NCBI RefSeq assembly: GCF_004770745.1
Contig: NZ_RQGD01000002.1
Coordinates: 1-64,000, forward strand
Origin: Leptospira ognonensis
GTDB lineage: Bacteria; Spirochaetota; Leptospiria; Leptospirales; Leptospiraceae
Length of the DNA stretch: 64,000 bases
Direction: 5' to 3'
Of this stretch, positions 34,918 through 44,692 are shown piece by piece. Every line of letters starts with the position of its first letter. Within the stretch, counting starts at the first letter, position 1. Made by a program: the position numbers and the translations under genes. The notes below the pieces were generated by a model. The model made no database searches. It was not told where the DNA came from and worked only from the letters and a program-made list of their open reading frames with translations.

Positions 34918-37407
34918 ATGTTTCATCGGACGATCGGTTTTTTCTTATGTTTGGTTCTACTGCCCTCCTCGGTACTTTTTTCCCAGGCAACTGTAGACCT
35001 TACGGAAATCTGCATTGGTTCAGACTGTACACCGCGACATTGGAAAATTTTAGATCGTTTTTCTGAAAACTTTGTAACTCATGAATTTGCGCCTGATGAA
35101 AAATGGAAGGATGTTTCCAATTTTCCCATCTGGCTCGGGCAATATTTTGAAAGTGAAGCTCCCTTACATGAGTATAGTCTTACCACTGTCTTTGATATCC
35201 CAGAAGCTTTGCTAGCTAGAGATGAGAGTATTGGCATTCGATTCGGAGAGATTGGTGAAGTATTTTCAATTTTTTTAAATGGTAAACTCGTAACGAGCGA
35301 AGGTGAGATTCGTGATGGTAAAATACTTAAGCATCGCACAGTGCGCGGTGTTGTATATCACCTTCCCAAAAATACATTAAAACAAAAAGCAAATCGACTG
35401 TTGATAAAAATTGCTGGTGATCCAAAATATGATCATACTGGATTTTATCTTACACGCGGATATACGATTGGAGTTTATGATGAGTTAAAGTTTGAAACCC
35501 AGGATAGAATCTCCCTTGCACTTATACTCGTTTATATCGTTGTTGGAATTTATCACTTATTCTTATTCAGAAAGCGCAAAAAAGAAAAATACAATTTATT
35601 CTTTGGAGGTGTCTCCTCTGGTGCAGGCATCTATTTTTTTACAAGATCCAATGAAATTTTCGAGCTTGGTTTAGACTCTGTATGGACTCAGAAAATTGAA
35701 CTCATTGTTTTATATCTATTCTTTGCCTCATTTTTTCAGTTCTTTTCCTATTTTTATTTTAACAAGACATCTAAATTTCAGAAGTATCTTTTTTATTTTC
35801 ACTTAGTAATTTCTATCCTTACCATATTTCTTCCTCTTTATTTATGCGAAATTATCCTTAGGTTTTGGCAAGGCGTGGCAATACTCCTTGCACTACCATC
35901 AATCATCTATTCGTTGATACGCGGAGTCAAAGAAAACGCGAACTATTCCCGGAATTTGATGCTTGGAACTATTTTACTGATCATGACGGCTGTCTTTGAC
36001 ATATTTGATTCGTTGGTCTTTAATTCTGGGTTTGCATTTTCAAAATATGCATTTTTCATTTATATCTTAGGAATTGCGACGGTCCTTGCGGATAAATTTA
36101 CAGAAATCCACCGCCAAACAGAAATTCTAAATATTACATTAGAAAGAAAAGTAAAAGAGCGAACTCTGGAACTTTCTAAAAGTTTAGATAGCGTCAAAGA
36201 ACTCAAAGCCCAACAAGATGGAGATTATTTTTTAACTTCCCTTTTACTCAGACCTTTGGGTTCTAATTTATATAAAAGTAAAAATGTAAAAATAGAATTT
36301 TGGATCCGTCAGAAAAAGAAATTCCAATTTAAACAATGGAATTCTGAAATCGGGGGAGATCTTTGCGTTACAAACTCACTTCTATTGAAAGGTAGGGAAT
36401 ATACCGTATTTGTCAATGCAGATGCAATGGGTAAATCAATCCAAGGAGCAGGAGGAGTGCTCGTGTTAGGTTCTGTTTTTGCTGCCATCATCGAGCGCAC
36501 AAAAATGACGTTTGATGCCTCAAATCTATATCCAGAGAGATGGTTAAAAAATTCTTTTTTAGAATTACAAAAAGTTTTTGAAACATTTGACGGTAGTATG
36601 CTCGTATCGCTCGTTCTCGGACTCGTAGAGGATGATTCGGGTAACGTTTATTATATCAATGCAGAACATCCTAGCCTCGTTCTTTACCGAGACGGCATTG
36701 CGAGTTTCCTAGATAAAGAAATGCAGCTCCGAAAGTTAGGTATACGAATACCTGAAGGGCATTTAAGTGTTCGTATCTTCCAATTGAAACCTGGAGATGT
36801 AGTCATTTCAGGCTCAGACGGAAGGGATGATGTTTTGATTTCCGAGGCAAGTGATTCTAAAAAAATTATCAATGAAGACGAAACTAAGTTTTTAAGTTTT
36901 GTGGAAACAGGAAAGGGGAATCTAAATCTAATTGCAGATCGCATTTTAGACTATGGAGATTTAACGGATGATCTCTCCTTGCTGAGAATTGAGTATGTTC
37001 CAGAAGAAACCCAAAATGCAGAGCTACATGTTCTATGGAAGGAAGCATTTTTTGCCTTTCGTAAGCGGGATTTTACTTCGGCTTATGTACATTGCGAAAC
37101 CATCGTCAAGTTGTTCCCACTCGAAAACAAGGCATTGTTTCTTGCCTCGAGAGCTAAGCAACACCTAGGTGATTTTAAAGACGCAGCTGACATGGCAGAA
37201 CGTGTTCGACTTCGTGAAACAGAAAATACTGACTCCTTATTGAAACTATCTTTTATTCATATAAAGTTAAAAAATTTCCAACGAGCTGAGGATCTTTTGG
37301 AAGAAATTAGAAGGACGGATCCAAAAGGGAAACGAATGTTACAATTAACATCCTATTTAAAGTTTGCTAGAAAAACAAAATTGATTTCCGCTTCAAAAGG
37401 AAACTAA
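34918..37407 (+). CDS. Membrane SpoIIE-type PP2C phosphatase with 7TM sensor and TPR
   Basis: About 829 residues from the ATG at 34918; an earlier TTG would lie before the terminator hairpin. In order: a signal peptide ending near LFSQ (about 24), a periplasmic sensor domain (about 25-200), a seven-helix membrane region of the 7TMR-DISM kind (about 205-400), a coiled coil (TLERKVKERTLELSKSLDSVKEL), a SpoIIE/PP2C domain (about 470-700, with SEIGGDLC, VFVNADAMGKSIQGAGG, YINAEHPSLVLYRDG and VISGSDGRDDV metal sites), and C-terminal TPR units. Such proteins dephosphorylate an anti-anti-sigma-type STAS partner when the sensor is active. A STAS gene lies at 63325 in this window, though far away. It converges with the M23 gene with a four-base overlap of the ends. 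Confidence 0.9.
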   Translation: MFHRTIGFFLCLVLLPSSVLFSQATVDLTEICIGSDCTPRHWKILDRFSENFVTHEFAPDEKWKDVSNFPIWLGQYFESEAPLHEYSLTTVFDIPEALLARDESIGIRFGEIGEVFSIFLNGKLVTSEGEIRDGKILKHRTVRGVVYHLPKNTLKQKANRLLIKIAGDPKYDHTGFYLTRGYTIGVYDELKFETQDRISLALILVYIVVGIYHLFLFRKRKKEKYNLFFGGVSSGAGIYFFTRSNEIFELGLDSVWTQKIELIVLYLFFASFFQFFSYFYFNKTSKFQKYLFYFHLVISILTIFLPLYLCEIILRFWQGVAILLALPSIIYSLIRGVKENANYSRNLMLGTILLIMTAVFDIFDSLVFNSGFAFSKYAFFIYILGIATVLADKFTEIHRQTEILNITLERKVKERTLELSKSLDSVKELKAQQDGDYFLTSLLLRPLGSNLYKSKNVKIEFWIRQKKKFQFKQWNSEIGGDLCVTNSLLLKGREYTVFVNADAMGKSIQGAGGVLVLGSVFAAIIERTKMTFDASNLYPERWLKNSFLELQKVFETFDGSMLVSLVLGLVEDDSGNVYYINAEHPSLVLYRDGIASFLDKEMQLRKLGIRIPEGHLSVRIFQLKPGDVVISGSDGRDDVLISEASDSKKIINEDETKFLSFVETGKGNLNLIADRILDYGDLTDDLSLLRIEYVPEETQNAELHVLWKEAFFAFRKRDFTSAYVHCETIVKLFPLENKALFLASRAKQHLGDFKDAADMAERVRLRETENTDSLLKLSFIHIKLKNFQRAEDLLEEIRRTDPKGKRMLQLTSYLKFARKTKLISASKGN

Positions 37408-38408
37408 TCTAAGTTAATATATTCTTCGGGATCAAGGGGTGCATCCAAACCGATCCTAACTTCATAATGCACATGTGCTCCAGTGGCTTTACCCGTTTGT
37501 CCGACTAGAGCAATCTTGTCACCACGTTTGACTCTATCGCCAGGAGTGACAAGTACCTGTGAACAGTGGCCGTACAAAGTAAAAAAACCATTTTCATGAT
37601 TCACTCGCACAGACCGACCAAGACCGCCTGCCGCGGCATCCACATCTGCGATGATACCAGGCCCCGTTGCATAAATGGGAGTTCCTTCTCCCGCAGCAAA
37701 GTCGATCCCTGAATGGTATTCTCCCACAGGAAGGATACCAAAAGGATCACTTCGATACCCAAAGGTGGAAGTGACAACACCGACTCCCGGTTTGAGAGGC
37801 CTTCCCCTAGGCATGGAGTAGAAAATACTCTCCCGCATAGAGAGGTAATCGATGGCATTTTGAAAATTTGGGACAAGGTTGCCAAGCCTTACACCAAACT
37901 CCGTATAGGTGGTTACTACCTGCTTGTATAAATTCAAATTCGACTCAAGTTCGGCATCATCTTTGGCAAACTCTTCTTTGAGTAGGTAGTCTTGGGTGAT
38001 CATTTCCTTCTCCGGAATTTGGTCCCAAGCGAGAAGATTTAAAGATTCTGTGGCAGATTCCAAATCCTGCACAGATTCTGTTAGGTCATTGGAAAGTAGG
38101 TCGTAGAATAAAAAGGAGATGAGCTGTGTCTCTGTTCTTTTTTCCAAAGAACGGTTGGGTTCGTACAAAAAGGAGAAATAAATGAGAAATGTCAGGGAAA
38201 GACCTACAAGAAACGTCGCCAGACTGGATAAAAAAACAAGCATTCCAATCGAGATTTCAATTTGGAGGAGGGCTTTTTCATCATTTGGGATGAGAACGAA
38301 GCTGACTTTGCTCTTACTAGCCTCCAAAAGACGTAAGAATCGCTTTTTGGAGCGTAAAAGGGAGATCAGTAGCCTTTCGTAGGCGGTTGTTACGTAAGTT
38401 TCTGCCAA
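37404..38408 (-). CDS. M23-family peptidase (LytM domain), membrane-anchored
   Basis: A 334-residue protein with one transmembrane segment (about residues 54-82, long and hydrophobic), then a helical/coiled region to about 190, and a C-terminal M23 domain. The zinc motifs are HSGIDFAAGEGTPIYA (the first His and Asp), then HCSQVL and GAHVHYEV (HxH). All catalytic positions are present, so it should be an active endopeptidase of peptidoglycan or act as a divisome-type activator. It sits tail-to-tail with the SpoIIE gene and diverges from pcnB. Confidence 0.9.
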   Translation of the reverse strand: MAETYVTTAYERLLISLLRSKKRFLRLLEASKSKVSFVLIPNDEKALLQIEISIGMLVFLSSLATFLVGLSLTFLIYFSFLYEPNRSLEKRTETQLISFLFYDLLSNDLTESVQDLESATESLNLLAWDQIPEKEMITQDYLLKEEFAKDDAELESNLNLYKQVVTTYTEFGVRLGNLVPNFQNAIDYLSMRESIFYSMPRGRPLKPGVGVVTSTFGYRSDPFGILPVGEYHSGIDFAAGEGTPIYATGPGIIADVDAAAGGLGRSVRVNHENGFFTLYGHCSQVLVTPGDRVKRGDKIALVGQTGKATGAHVHYEVRIGLDAPLDPEEYINLD

Positions 38409-38458
38409 TGGGATCTAAATGCCAATTTTTACTTGCCCAAGCCTTTTTTTAGGGGAAA

Positions 38459-40012
38459 GTGGACGAATCGAATATGTTTAAATTTCTCACTTCTCTTTTC
38501 CGAAAGAAAGCCGACTCTGTCGATTCCTTTTTGATGTATCCCGAGGGAAAGAGATACTACAGAGAGACCCACTCCATACGCCGTACAAACATTGATGAAG
38601 ATGCTATCAAAATCATCAATCGTTTGAACAAGTTTCGCTACAAGGCATACCTTGTGGGCGGGGGCGTGAGGGATCTCCTGATGGGTAAACGACCTAAAGA
38701 TTTTGACATCGTTACCAGCGCCACACCAAACCAGATCAAAAGAGTCTTTAACAATTGCCGAATCATTGGCAAAAGATTTAAAATTGTCCATATCATTTTT
38801 AAAGGAAAGATCATCGAGGTTTCCACCTTCCGCTCACTCCCCGAGCATAGGTTAGAGAAACACAAGGCTGAAAACGATTATTTAATCAAAAGAGACAATT
38901 CCTTCGGGACAGCAAAGGAAGACGCGGCACGACGCGACTTTACTATCAATTCCTTGTTCTATGATCCAAAAAACGATTCTATCTTAGATTACGTTGGCGG
39001 ATTTGATGACATTCAAAAAAAGATTGTCCGAGTGATCGGCGATCCTGACATCTCCTTCAAAGAAGATCCTGTTCGTATGCTAAGAGCTGTTAAGTTCTCT
39101 GTACTACTCGGACTCGACATTGAGAAGAAGACGAAACTGGCGATCAAAAAAAACCGATTAGAAATCGAAAAATCCTCTTCAGCGAGATTACTCGAAGAAT
39201 ATAATAAGATGTTCCGAACTTGGAAAACATCCATTATCTTTCAGGGCCTCGCAGAAAATCATTTGTTCGAAGTTCTTTTCAAAGATGTAATTGATCGCTT
39301 GAAAAAAAATGATCCCGAATGGCGTGAGCATTTTCTGGAGACACCACTCGGAAAACGTTTGGCGATAACAGACAAGTTACTAGCTGCCAGAGAGGAAATG
39401 ACACCAGCGATTTTTTATTCGTTGATCTTTTACGATTTGGTGAGTGATGTGCTGCATTCAGAATCAGGACATCTAGCGCATAGCATCAAAGAGGCGTTAA
39501 TGCCAGCTTTTGAAAGAATGGGCATCCCAAAACGGGAACAAGAAAATCTGATCAAAGTTTTTATCAGCCAACCTAGATTTCTAGTTACGGATGATGAAAG
39601 GGAAAGACAGAATACATTCTTCAAGAAGAAAGACTACTTCTATGATGCCTTTATGGTGTATAAGATTGTTTCGATTGCTGAAGAAAATGATGCTGCTGTC
39701 CAATCTGCTTTTTTCTGGGAAATTTCTCTTAGACAAAGGCCTAAGGCAGATTCTCACCAATTTGGGCAACAGCAAGCTCGGAAAAAAGAAAAGAAAAGAC
39801 CTCCCAGAAAGAAACAACGAGGAAGTCGACCTCATCCGAATCGAGAAGGTAAGCCAGAGGATCAGAATTCTGCAGAATCGTCTGGTTTGGAAGCGAACAC
39901 TGGGTCTCAGACGGAAGAACGCCCAAAGCGAAATGATTATCATAATCAAAATCGCGAAAGGCAGGAAAAAACGAGAGAACATAAGGACAAAGAAGATTCG
40001 ACAGAAATTTGA
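38459..40012 (+). CDS. pcnB: Poly(A) polymerase / CCA-adding family nucleotidyltransferase (PcnB)
   Basis: A 517-residue protein with a GTG start at 38459 preceded by AGGGGAAA; an ATG at 38474 is an alternative. The class II nucleotidyltransferase head has [10 protein letters not shown] (67-76) and DFDIVT with metal-binding Asp81 and Asp83, plus [12 protein letters not shown] and EDPVRMLRA. The [14 protein letters not shown] block fits PcnB rather than the CCA enzyme. The C-terminal about 100 residues are very basic and disordered ([14 protein letters not shown]), as in poly(A) polymerases that bind RNA. It adds poly(A) tails that promote RNA decay. A terminator follows. Confidence 0.86.
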   Translation: MDESNMFKFLTSLFRKKADSVDSFLMYPEGKRYYRETHSIRRTNIDEDAIKIINRLNKFRYKAYLVGGGVRDLLMGKRPKDFDIVTSATPNQIKRVFNNCRIIGKRFKIVHIIFKGKIIEVSTFRSLPEHRLEKHKAENDYLIKRDNSFGTAKEDAARRDFTINSLFYDPKNDSILDYVGGFDDIQKKIVRVIGDPDISFKEDPVRMLRAVKFSVLLGLDIEKKTKLAIKKNRLEIEKSSSARLLEEYNKMFRTWKTSIIFQGLAENHLFEVLFKDVIDRLKKNDPEWREHFLETPLGKRLAITDKLLAAREEMTPAIFYSLIFYDLVSDVLHSESGHLAHSIKEALMPAFERMGIPKREQENLIKVFISQPRFLVTDDERERQNTFFKKKDYFYDAFMVYKIVSIAEENDAAVQSAFFWEISLRQRPKADSHQFGQQQARKKEKKRPPRKKQRGSRPHPNREGKPEDQNSAESSGLEANTGSQTEERPKRNDYHNQNRERQEKTREHKDKEDSTEI

Positions 40013-40040
40013 GTTCTCTGTGACTTAAAATCGACCACGA

Positions 40041-40078
40041 CCCTCGGCCAAATGATTGCGTTTGGCGAGGGCATTTTT
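40041..40078 (+). terminator. Intrinsic terminator after pcnB
   Basis: CCCTCGGCCAAA (40041-40052) pairs with TTTGGCGAGGG (40061-40071) with one bulged G, and TTTTT follows (40074-40078). The rest of the gap to 40259 is AT-rich and holds the promoter of the next gene. Confidence 0.82.
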
Positions 40079-40209
40079 CCAAATATCAGCCTAGTATTTT
40101 GCCTAACCTTAATTTCTTTTTTTGCATATTAGGATTTTAAAAATTATTAAAATCATTAATTATTAAGTACAAGTCAGTGAAAACGGGAAGAAAATGCGTT
40201 TTTTTTGAC

Positions 40210-40238
40210 TTGTAATTCTTTTCCTTCCGCTGTCTAAT
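40210..40238 (+). promoter_or_regulatory. Likely promoter of the receiver-kinase gene
   Basis: -35 TTGTAA (40210-40215), spacer 17 bases, -10 TCTAAT (40233-40238). It lies just upstream of AGGAG (40250-40254) and the TTG start. A more consensus TTGACT at 40205-40210 would need a 22-base spacer and is less likely. Confidence 0.5.
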
Positions 40239-40259
40239 TCTGCATCGACAGGAGTGAAT

Positions 40260-41516
40260 TTGAATCACCAATTAACAACCGTTGTCATTGTTGATGACGA
40301 TCCTACAAGTTCCTTACTCTACGCAAGTTCGCTCAGAAAATCGGGATATCAAATCGTAACTTGTTCTGGGCTGAGAAGTGCCATGGACTGGTTGAACAAA
40401 AATTCTAATCATGGAGCATCTTTACTGGTTACCGATTTACAACTCACCGACGGTAAAGGTTTAGATCTGATTAAACAGACAAGAAAGCTGAGTAAGAGTA
40501 TGCCGATTATTGTAATCTCGGGAGATTCTGATCCCGCATCCATTATTGAAGTCATGCGCGAGAACGTTCAGGATTATATCATTAAACCTGTTACTCCTTC
40601 AATCCTACTCACAAAAGTTGAATATCATCTTTCCAAAAGTGATTCTGATTATCAGAAAAGTATTTATGAGAAAGAACGTATCATTTCATTAGAAAAATTA
40701 ATCGATTGGTATAATTTTAAAAATCGAAAACTGGAAGCTGACAATTTCGATTCAAGTGCTTTACATAAAAACCTTTTCCACATACTTAGAGCTAGCTTAT
40801 CGCAAGGAGCTGGCTTTGGTATCCTGCTTCAACTCATCGGGATCATCCAAGCCACAAAAAAAGATGAGTTCGGAAATCACATTTTACAAAAAGAAATCTT
40901 AGAGATTTTGGAAGATAACGCGAGTTACGCAAAAAAAGTAATTGATGCCTTCACGGAGATTGAAGACGTAATTTTTGGTCGCGTGTCTATCGTTCAAGGA
41001 ACCATTAAAGAACTCATTTCAGAACTAGATAGCCTCCCGAAAGATCTGAAATCCTTTTTAGCGATAAAAAATCAGAGTTTGAGCATTGGAATTCCTAATT
41101 CGGAATACTCATATAATAAACAAATTTTATGGGAGAAAACATTCTTTAAAAAAATAATTAAGGAACTCTTGCTCAATGCAATGAAATTTTCGCCTCAAAC
41201 GAGTAAGATCGTTATTCTAATCTATCTTGACCAAAAGGAAATTTCAATTTCGATCATAAACCCTATGAACGACGATAATCGAGTAGGGGAGGTCTTACCG
41301 GAAGAATACCATGACTTGATATTTGAACCTTTCTTTCGGTTAAATAAAAATATATATGAAGCATATCAAACATTAGACTTTGGGATAGGATTAAGTTTAG
41401 TAAAGGAGACAGTCGTAAAATTTGGAGGATCAATTAACGTCAGAAATTTAATTGATCATTTGGATACCGAATCAAAAGGGAAAGTAGAATTTAAGATAAA
41501 ATTTCCGTTTGTTTAA
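40260..41516 (+). CDS. Response regulator receiver fused to a histidine-kinase-like ATPase
   Basis: About 418 residues from the TTG at 40260, which is placed five bases after AGGAG; GTG at 40254 would overlap it. The N-terminal receiver (about 8-125) has VDDD, LVTDLQL with the phosphoacceptor Asp, ISGD and the KPVTP Lys. A linker with FHILRASLSQG (about 174-184) resembles an H-box, where Pro is replaced by Ser. The C-terminal ATPase domain has the N-box ELLLNAMKFSP and DFGIGLSLVKETVVKFGG; the G1 motif (DxGxG) is replaced by NPMNDD. It is probably a signalling hub with weakened kinase activity. No partner gene is adjacent. Confidence 0.82.
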   Translation: MNHQLTTVVIVDDDPTSSLLYASSLRKSGYQIVTCSGLRSAMDWLNKNSNHGASLLVTDLQLTDGKGLDLIKQTRKLSKSMPIIVISGDSDPASIIEVMRENVQDYIIKPVTPSILLTKVEYHLSKSDSDYQKSIYEKERIISLEKLIDWYNFKNRKLEADNFDSSALHKNLFHILRASLSQGAGFGILLQLIGIIQATKKDEFGNHILQKEILEILEDNASYAKKVIDAFTEIEDVIFGRVSIVQGTIKELISELDSLPKDLKSFLAIKNQSLSIGIPNSEYSYNKQILWEKTFFKKIIKELLLNAMKFSPQTSKIVILIYLDQKEISISIINPMNDDNRVGEVLPEEYHDLIFEPFFRLNKNIYEAYQTLDFGIGLSLVKETVVKFGGSINVRNLIDHLDTESKGKVEFKIKFPFV

Positions 41517-41560
41517 AATTTCTTTACGCGATCTGAAGAAAAACGCGTGAAAAGATCAGT

Positions 41561-42475
41561 TTAAAAGTGTGAGTAACCAATTTTTTTCGGATGATAAATC
41601 TGATTTCCATTTAAAAATCGAACGAGAGATGATTCTTTTCGTTTTATATAGGATTTTGTGAATGAACCTATCTTTGTTATTTTTACACGGTCGATTTCTT
41701 TAGGAAGAATAGAATTGCTGAGAAATATTAATTCCAACTCTTCTCCCGATCCTAAAACTCCATCCCAACCTAATTGTTGGAATGCAATTTTTGAAATGGG
41801 TAGGGATGTCATGTCTATTTCTAATTCTCCTCCGGACGCAAAAGCTAATCTTTGAGAATCTTGAATGAGTCCATCGGTTAAATCCATGCAGGCATGGATC
41901 TGGAATTTATGCAAAGATTCAACTAATCGAGATCGTGATCTTGGTGTTAGGTGCTTCTTGATGGCTCTTTGAAACTCTTTCCCTTTTGTTTGATTTTTTA
42001 GACATTGAAGTCCCAGTTCGGAATCTCCAATATGGCCAGTCAAATATAGATAATCTCCATTGATTCCACCACTTCTTGTCCAATGAGACTTACAAGTCCC
42101 AATCACAGTTAACGTTAGGTGGGTTGTTTTGGAAAAAAATGTATCACCACCAACCAGTTTCATTTTGTGAGTTTTTAATTTCTTTCGAAAAGCGTTACTA
42201 AAGTCATTTACCCATTCATCCTTTTTGGAGAGATTGGACAGTCCCAAATTGAGAAAACAAATTTCAGGTAAACCGCCCGAAGCTGCAATGTCCGAAACAT
42301 TTACCTCAATCAATTTTTCTGCTAATTGAGCGGGAGAGGACCAATCATGTAAGAAATGGGTCCCTTCTACCAGGGAATCGGTGGTGACGAGCTGGTTGGG
42401 GAGGATAAAATGACAGTCATCATCGGGTGGGATTTGACCTTTAAAAAAGGCATGGATGACTTCAGATTCCTTCAA
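41561..42475 (-). CDS. thiL: Thiamine-monophosphate kinase ThiL
   Basis: A 304-residue ThiL/AIR-synthase-like kinase that phosphorylates thiamine phosphate to thiamine diphosphate. PDDDCHFI (17-24), the LVTTDSLVEGTHF segment with Mg-binding Asp, and DIAASGG (about 60) are the N-terminal family blocks; LVGGDTF and GHIGDSELG follow, and DLTDGLIQDS is in the C-terminal half. Length is slightly short of the usual 320-350. It is divergent from rplM, with 74 bases between the starts. Confidence 0.9.
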   Translation of the reverse strand: MKESEVIHAFFKGQIPPDDDCHFILPNQLVTTDSLVEGTHFLHDWSSPAQLAEKLIEVNVSDIAASGGLPEICFLNLGLSNLSKKDEWVNDFSNAFRKKLKTHKMKLVGGDTFFSKTTHLTLTVIGTCKSHWTRSGGINGDYLYLTGHIGDSELGLQCLKNQTKGKEFQRAIKKHLTPRSRSRLVESLHKFQIHACMDLTDGLIQDSQRLAFASGGELEIDMTSLPISKIAFQQLGWDGVLGSGEELELIFLSNSILPKEIDRVKITKIGSFTKSYIKRKESSLVRFLNGNQIYHPKKIGYSHF

Positions 42476-42549
42476 AGTAACTCCAATAAATTTGTTTGAC
42501 CCGCCGTGAAAACCGAAAATCCTGACAGAAAAGAGGAATTCTCGTACCT

Positions 42550-43002
42550 ATGGAACTATTGTCTAAACCCCACAAGACTCCTTCACTCAAAAAAGAAGAA
42601 ATTCAGAAGCAGTGGTTTGTTGTGGATGCAAGTGATAAGACACTCGGACGACTGGTTAGCCAAGTCGCAAGTCGTCTTCGTGGAAAACACAAAGCAACTT
42701 TTACTCCCAATCAAGATTGTGGAGATAATATCATCATTATAAATGCCGCGAAGGTAAATGTAACTGGTCGTAAAAGAGAACAAAAAATCTATTACCACCA
42801 CTCCCGTTACCCAGGTGGTATGACGGCGATTCCTTTTCATAAATTGATCCAAGAAAACCCTGAAAGAGTTCTTATGGAAGCAGTAAAGGGTATGTTACCA
42901 AAATCAAAACTTGGTGACCAAATGTTACGTAATTGTCGTGTATTTGCTGGCGCAGAACATGATCTGGGCGCGCAAAAACCTCTCAAATTGGAGTTAAAAT
43001 AA
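42550..43002 (+). CDS. rplM: 50S ribosomal protein L13
   Basis: A 150-residue L13. Key family blocks are [38 protein letters not shown] (from about residue 21), [21 protein letters not shown] and [27 protein letters not shown]. It has an N-terminal extension of about 15 residues ([15 protein letters not shown]) before the usual start. The ATG is preceded by AGAGGA. rpsI follows five bases downstream, the universal rplM-rpsI operon. Confidence 0.97.
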   Translation: MELLSKPHKTPSLKKEEIQKQWFVVDASDKTLGRLVSQVASRLRGKHKATFTPNQDCGDNIIIINAAKVNVTGRKREQKIYYHHSRYPGGMTAIPFHKLIQENPERVLMEAVKGMLPKSKLGDQMLRNCRVFAGAEHDLGAQKPLKLELK

Positions 43003-43007
43003 TTTAT

Positions 43008-43403
43008 ATGGCACAAAAAGCGATTTGGGCAGTTGGCCGTCGTAAAACATCTGTTGCACGTGCAAGAATTTCTGCTGGCACAGGAAAAATCACAGTGAAT
43101 CACAAAGATGTAAATGATTACATCAGAAATGGAGAGCATTTAGTAAGAAGAGCACTTGAGCCACTTTTTACTTTAGATTCTCGTGATAAATTTGATATCT
43201 TACTAAATGTAAGTGGTGGTGGCATTGTTGGGCAAGTAGGGGCGATTCGTCACGCTGTGGCTCGTGCGCTCGTTGCTTTCAATGAAGCAGTTAAACCAGC
43301 ACTTAAAAAAGAGGGATTTCTCACACGAGACAATCGTATGGTGGAACGTAAAAAATACGGTCTACACAAAGCACGTAGAGGAACTCAGTTCTCGAAACGT
43401 TAA
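43008..43403 (+). CDS. rpsI: 30S ribosomal protein S9
   Basis: A 131-residue S9 of normal length. It begins [14 protein letters not shown] and has the [22 protein letters not shown] core; the C-terminus [16 protein letters not shown] is the basic tail that reaches the P-site tRNA. It ends the operon before a terminator hairpin. Confidence 0.97.
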   Translation: MAQKAIWAVGRRKTSVARARISAGTGKITVNHKDVNDYIRNGEHLVRRALEPLFTLDSRDKFDILLNVSGGGIVGQVGAIRHAVARALVAFNEAVKPALKKEGFLTRDNRMVERKKYGLHKARRGTQFSKR

Positions 43404-43430
43404 GATTTCTATCCTCTTTTTTTTAGTTGA

Positions 43431-43459
43431 AAGAGCCTCATTTATGAGGCTTTTTTTTT
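43431..43459 (+). terminator. Intrinsic terminator of the rplM-rpsI operon
   Basis: AAGAGCCTCA (43431-43440) pairs with TGAGGCTTTT around TTTA, followed by a run of T to about 43459. The stem core is seven G/C-rich pairs. Confidence 0.88.
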
Positions 43460-43479
43460 ATCTACAGGACCGTAAGCGT

Positions 43480-44643
43480 ATGAATCTCATTCTATTTTAT
43501 ATTTCTTTCGCGATAGGTTCCCTTGCAGGAAGCAGTTTTCTTTATAGCCTCGTCATCTTTAGCCAAACGCTATCGGCAATGAAGGGATTTTCGGGACTGG
43601 TTTTCTTTTTTCTATTTTTACCATTTCCCATCATATTCTTGTATACTGGGTATTTATTAGATCGTTATTCTAAAAAGTGGATTTTGCTAAGTTTTCAATC
43701 CATTCATACGGTTGTTAGTTTTTTGATTGTCCTCTTTTTAGAAGATCTAATCCTACACCCAAATTACCTTCTCATACTCGCTTTTTTAAATGGTATCGGT
43801 TTAACTACAGTTCTACCAGGAAGAATGTCTATCCTCAGAGACATTGCACATACTCATCGAGTTGTTTTTCATACGATTCTAGGTAATTTGTTAACCATTT
43901 TTTGTTTCGGAATGAGTCCGCTGCTTGTCGGCGCTATTAAAGAATCTGGGTCATTTAAAAACTTATTTTTTACATTGGGATGCATGCATCTTGTTAGTGT
44001 TAGCTCCGCTCTTTTTTTGAAGGTCGATGTTGTTAAGTCTGAGATAAAAAAATGGAATTATTCTGAAGTCCTTCATTTTTTAAGAGAGGATCGTGTCTCG
44101 CGACAGGTATTATATGTCTCTATTCTAAGTATGCTAGCGCTTGGTCCCATCCAAGTATTGCTTCCTAAATATGTAAAGGAGACACTCGCACTCGGTGAAC
44201 TTGCACGAGGTACCGTTCTCGTTGCCTTTGGACCTGGGCTTTTTATCGGGGGGGTGCTCACGATTATTTTTCATCACTTAGAGAACAAAGGAAAATTCTT
44301 ACTTGGTTTTCTTTTTCTCTCCTCGATTTTATTTTTGGGAATCGTGCCATTTTTTCTAGCATCTGTTACTTCCATTTTCTTATTTCTCTTCGGAGTTTCT
44401 GGGGGAGTCATTTCGAGTCTGATGCCCGCACTTTTACAGAAGAGGTCGGATGACCAGATTCGAGGAAGATTACTCTCGCTCTATACCGTTTGTTTTCAAT
44501 TTACTCCCGCCGTCTCGGGGCTAGGATCAGCTTTTTTGGGGGATCTCATCGGTATCCCAAATGCTTTTTTAAGTTTGGGAATCTTTTTTGCGTTTTTATC
44601 TTTTTTCAGTTACTTTCTTTATTCTGAATTGAGGGAGAGTTGA
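43480..44643 (+). CDS. Major facilitator superfamily transporter
   Basis: About 387 residues from the ATG at 43480. Earlier in-frame Met codons fall inside rpsI or its terminator and can be excluded. The protein has about 12 hydrophobic segments; the GYLLDRYSKKW loop near residue 65 resembles the MFS cytoplasmic motif between helices 2 and 3. The segment RGRLLSLYTVCFQFTPAVSGLGSAFLGDLIG is another MFS-like feature. No substrate can be read. AGGA precedes the start. It lies between the ribosomal operon and alaS and is probably a single gene. Confidence 0.82.
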   Translation: MNLILFYISFAIGSLAGSSFLYSLVIFSQTLSAMKGFSGLVFFFLFLPFPIIFLYTGYLLDRYSKKWILLSFQSIHTVVSFLIVLFLEDLILHPNYLLILAFLNGIGLTTVLPGRMSILRDIAHTHRVVFHTILGNLLTIFCFGMSPLLVGAIKESGSFKNLFFTLGCMHLVSVSSALFLKVDVVKSEIKKWNYSEVLHFLREDRVSRQVLYVSILSMLALGPIQVLLPKYVKETLALGELARGTVLVAFGPGLFIGGVLTIIFHHLENKGKFLLGFLFLSSILFLGIVPFFLASVTSIFLFLFGVSGGVISSLMPALLQKRSDDQIRGRLLSLYTVCFQFTPAVSGLGSAFLGDLIGIPNAFLSLGIFFAFLSFFSYFLYSELRES

Positions 44644-44692
44644 TTTCTAATTTCCTTGCTATCCAAGCCCAGAACGAAATCTCTGTAAGTGT

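Noticed and set aside
39591..40028. 145-residue plus-strand frame at the end of pcnB
   Set aside because: Alternative frame of the Lys/Arg-rich tail of pcnB; the low complexity allows several open frames.
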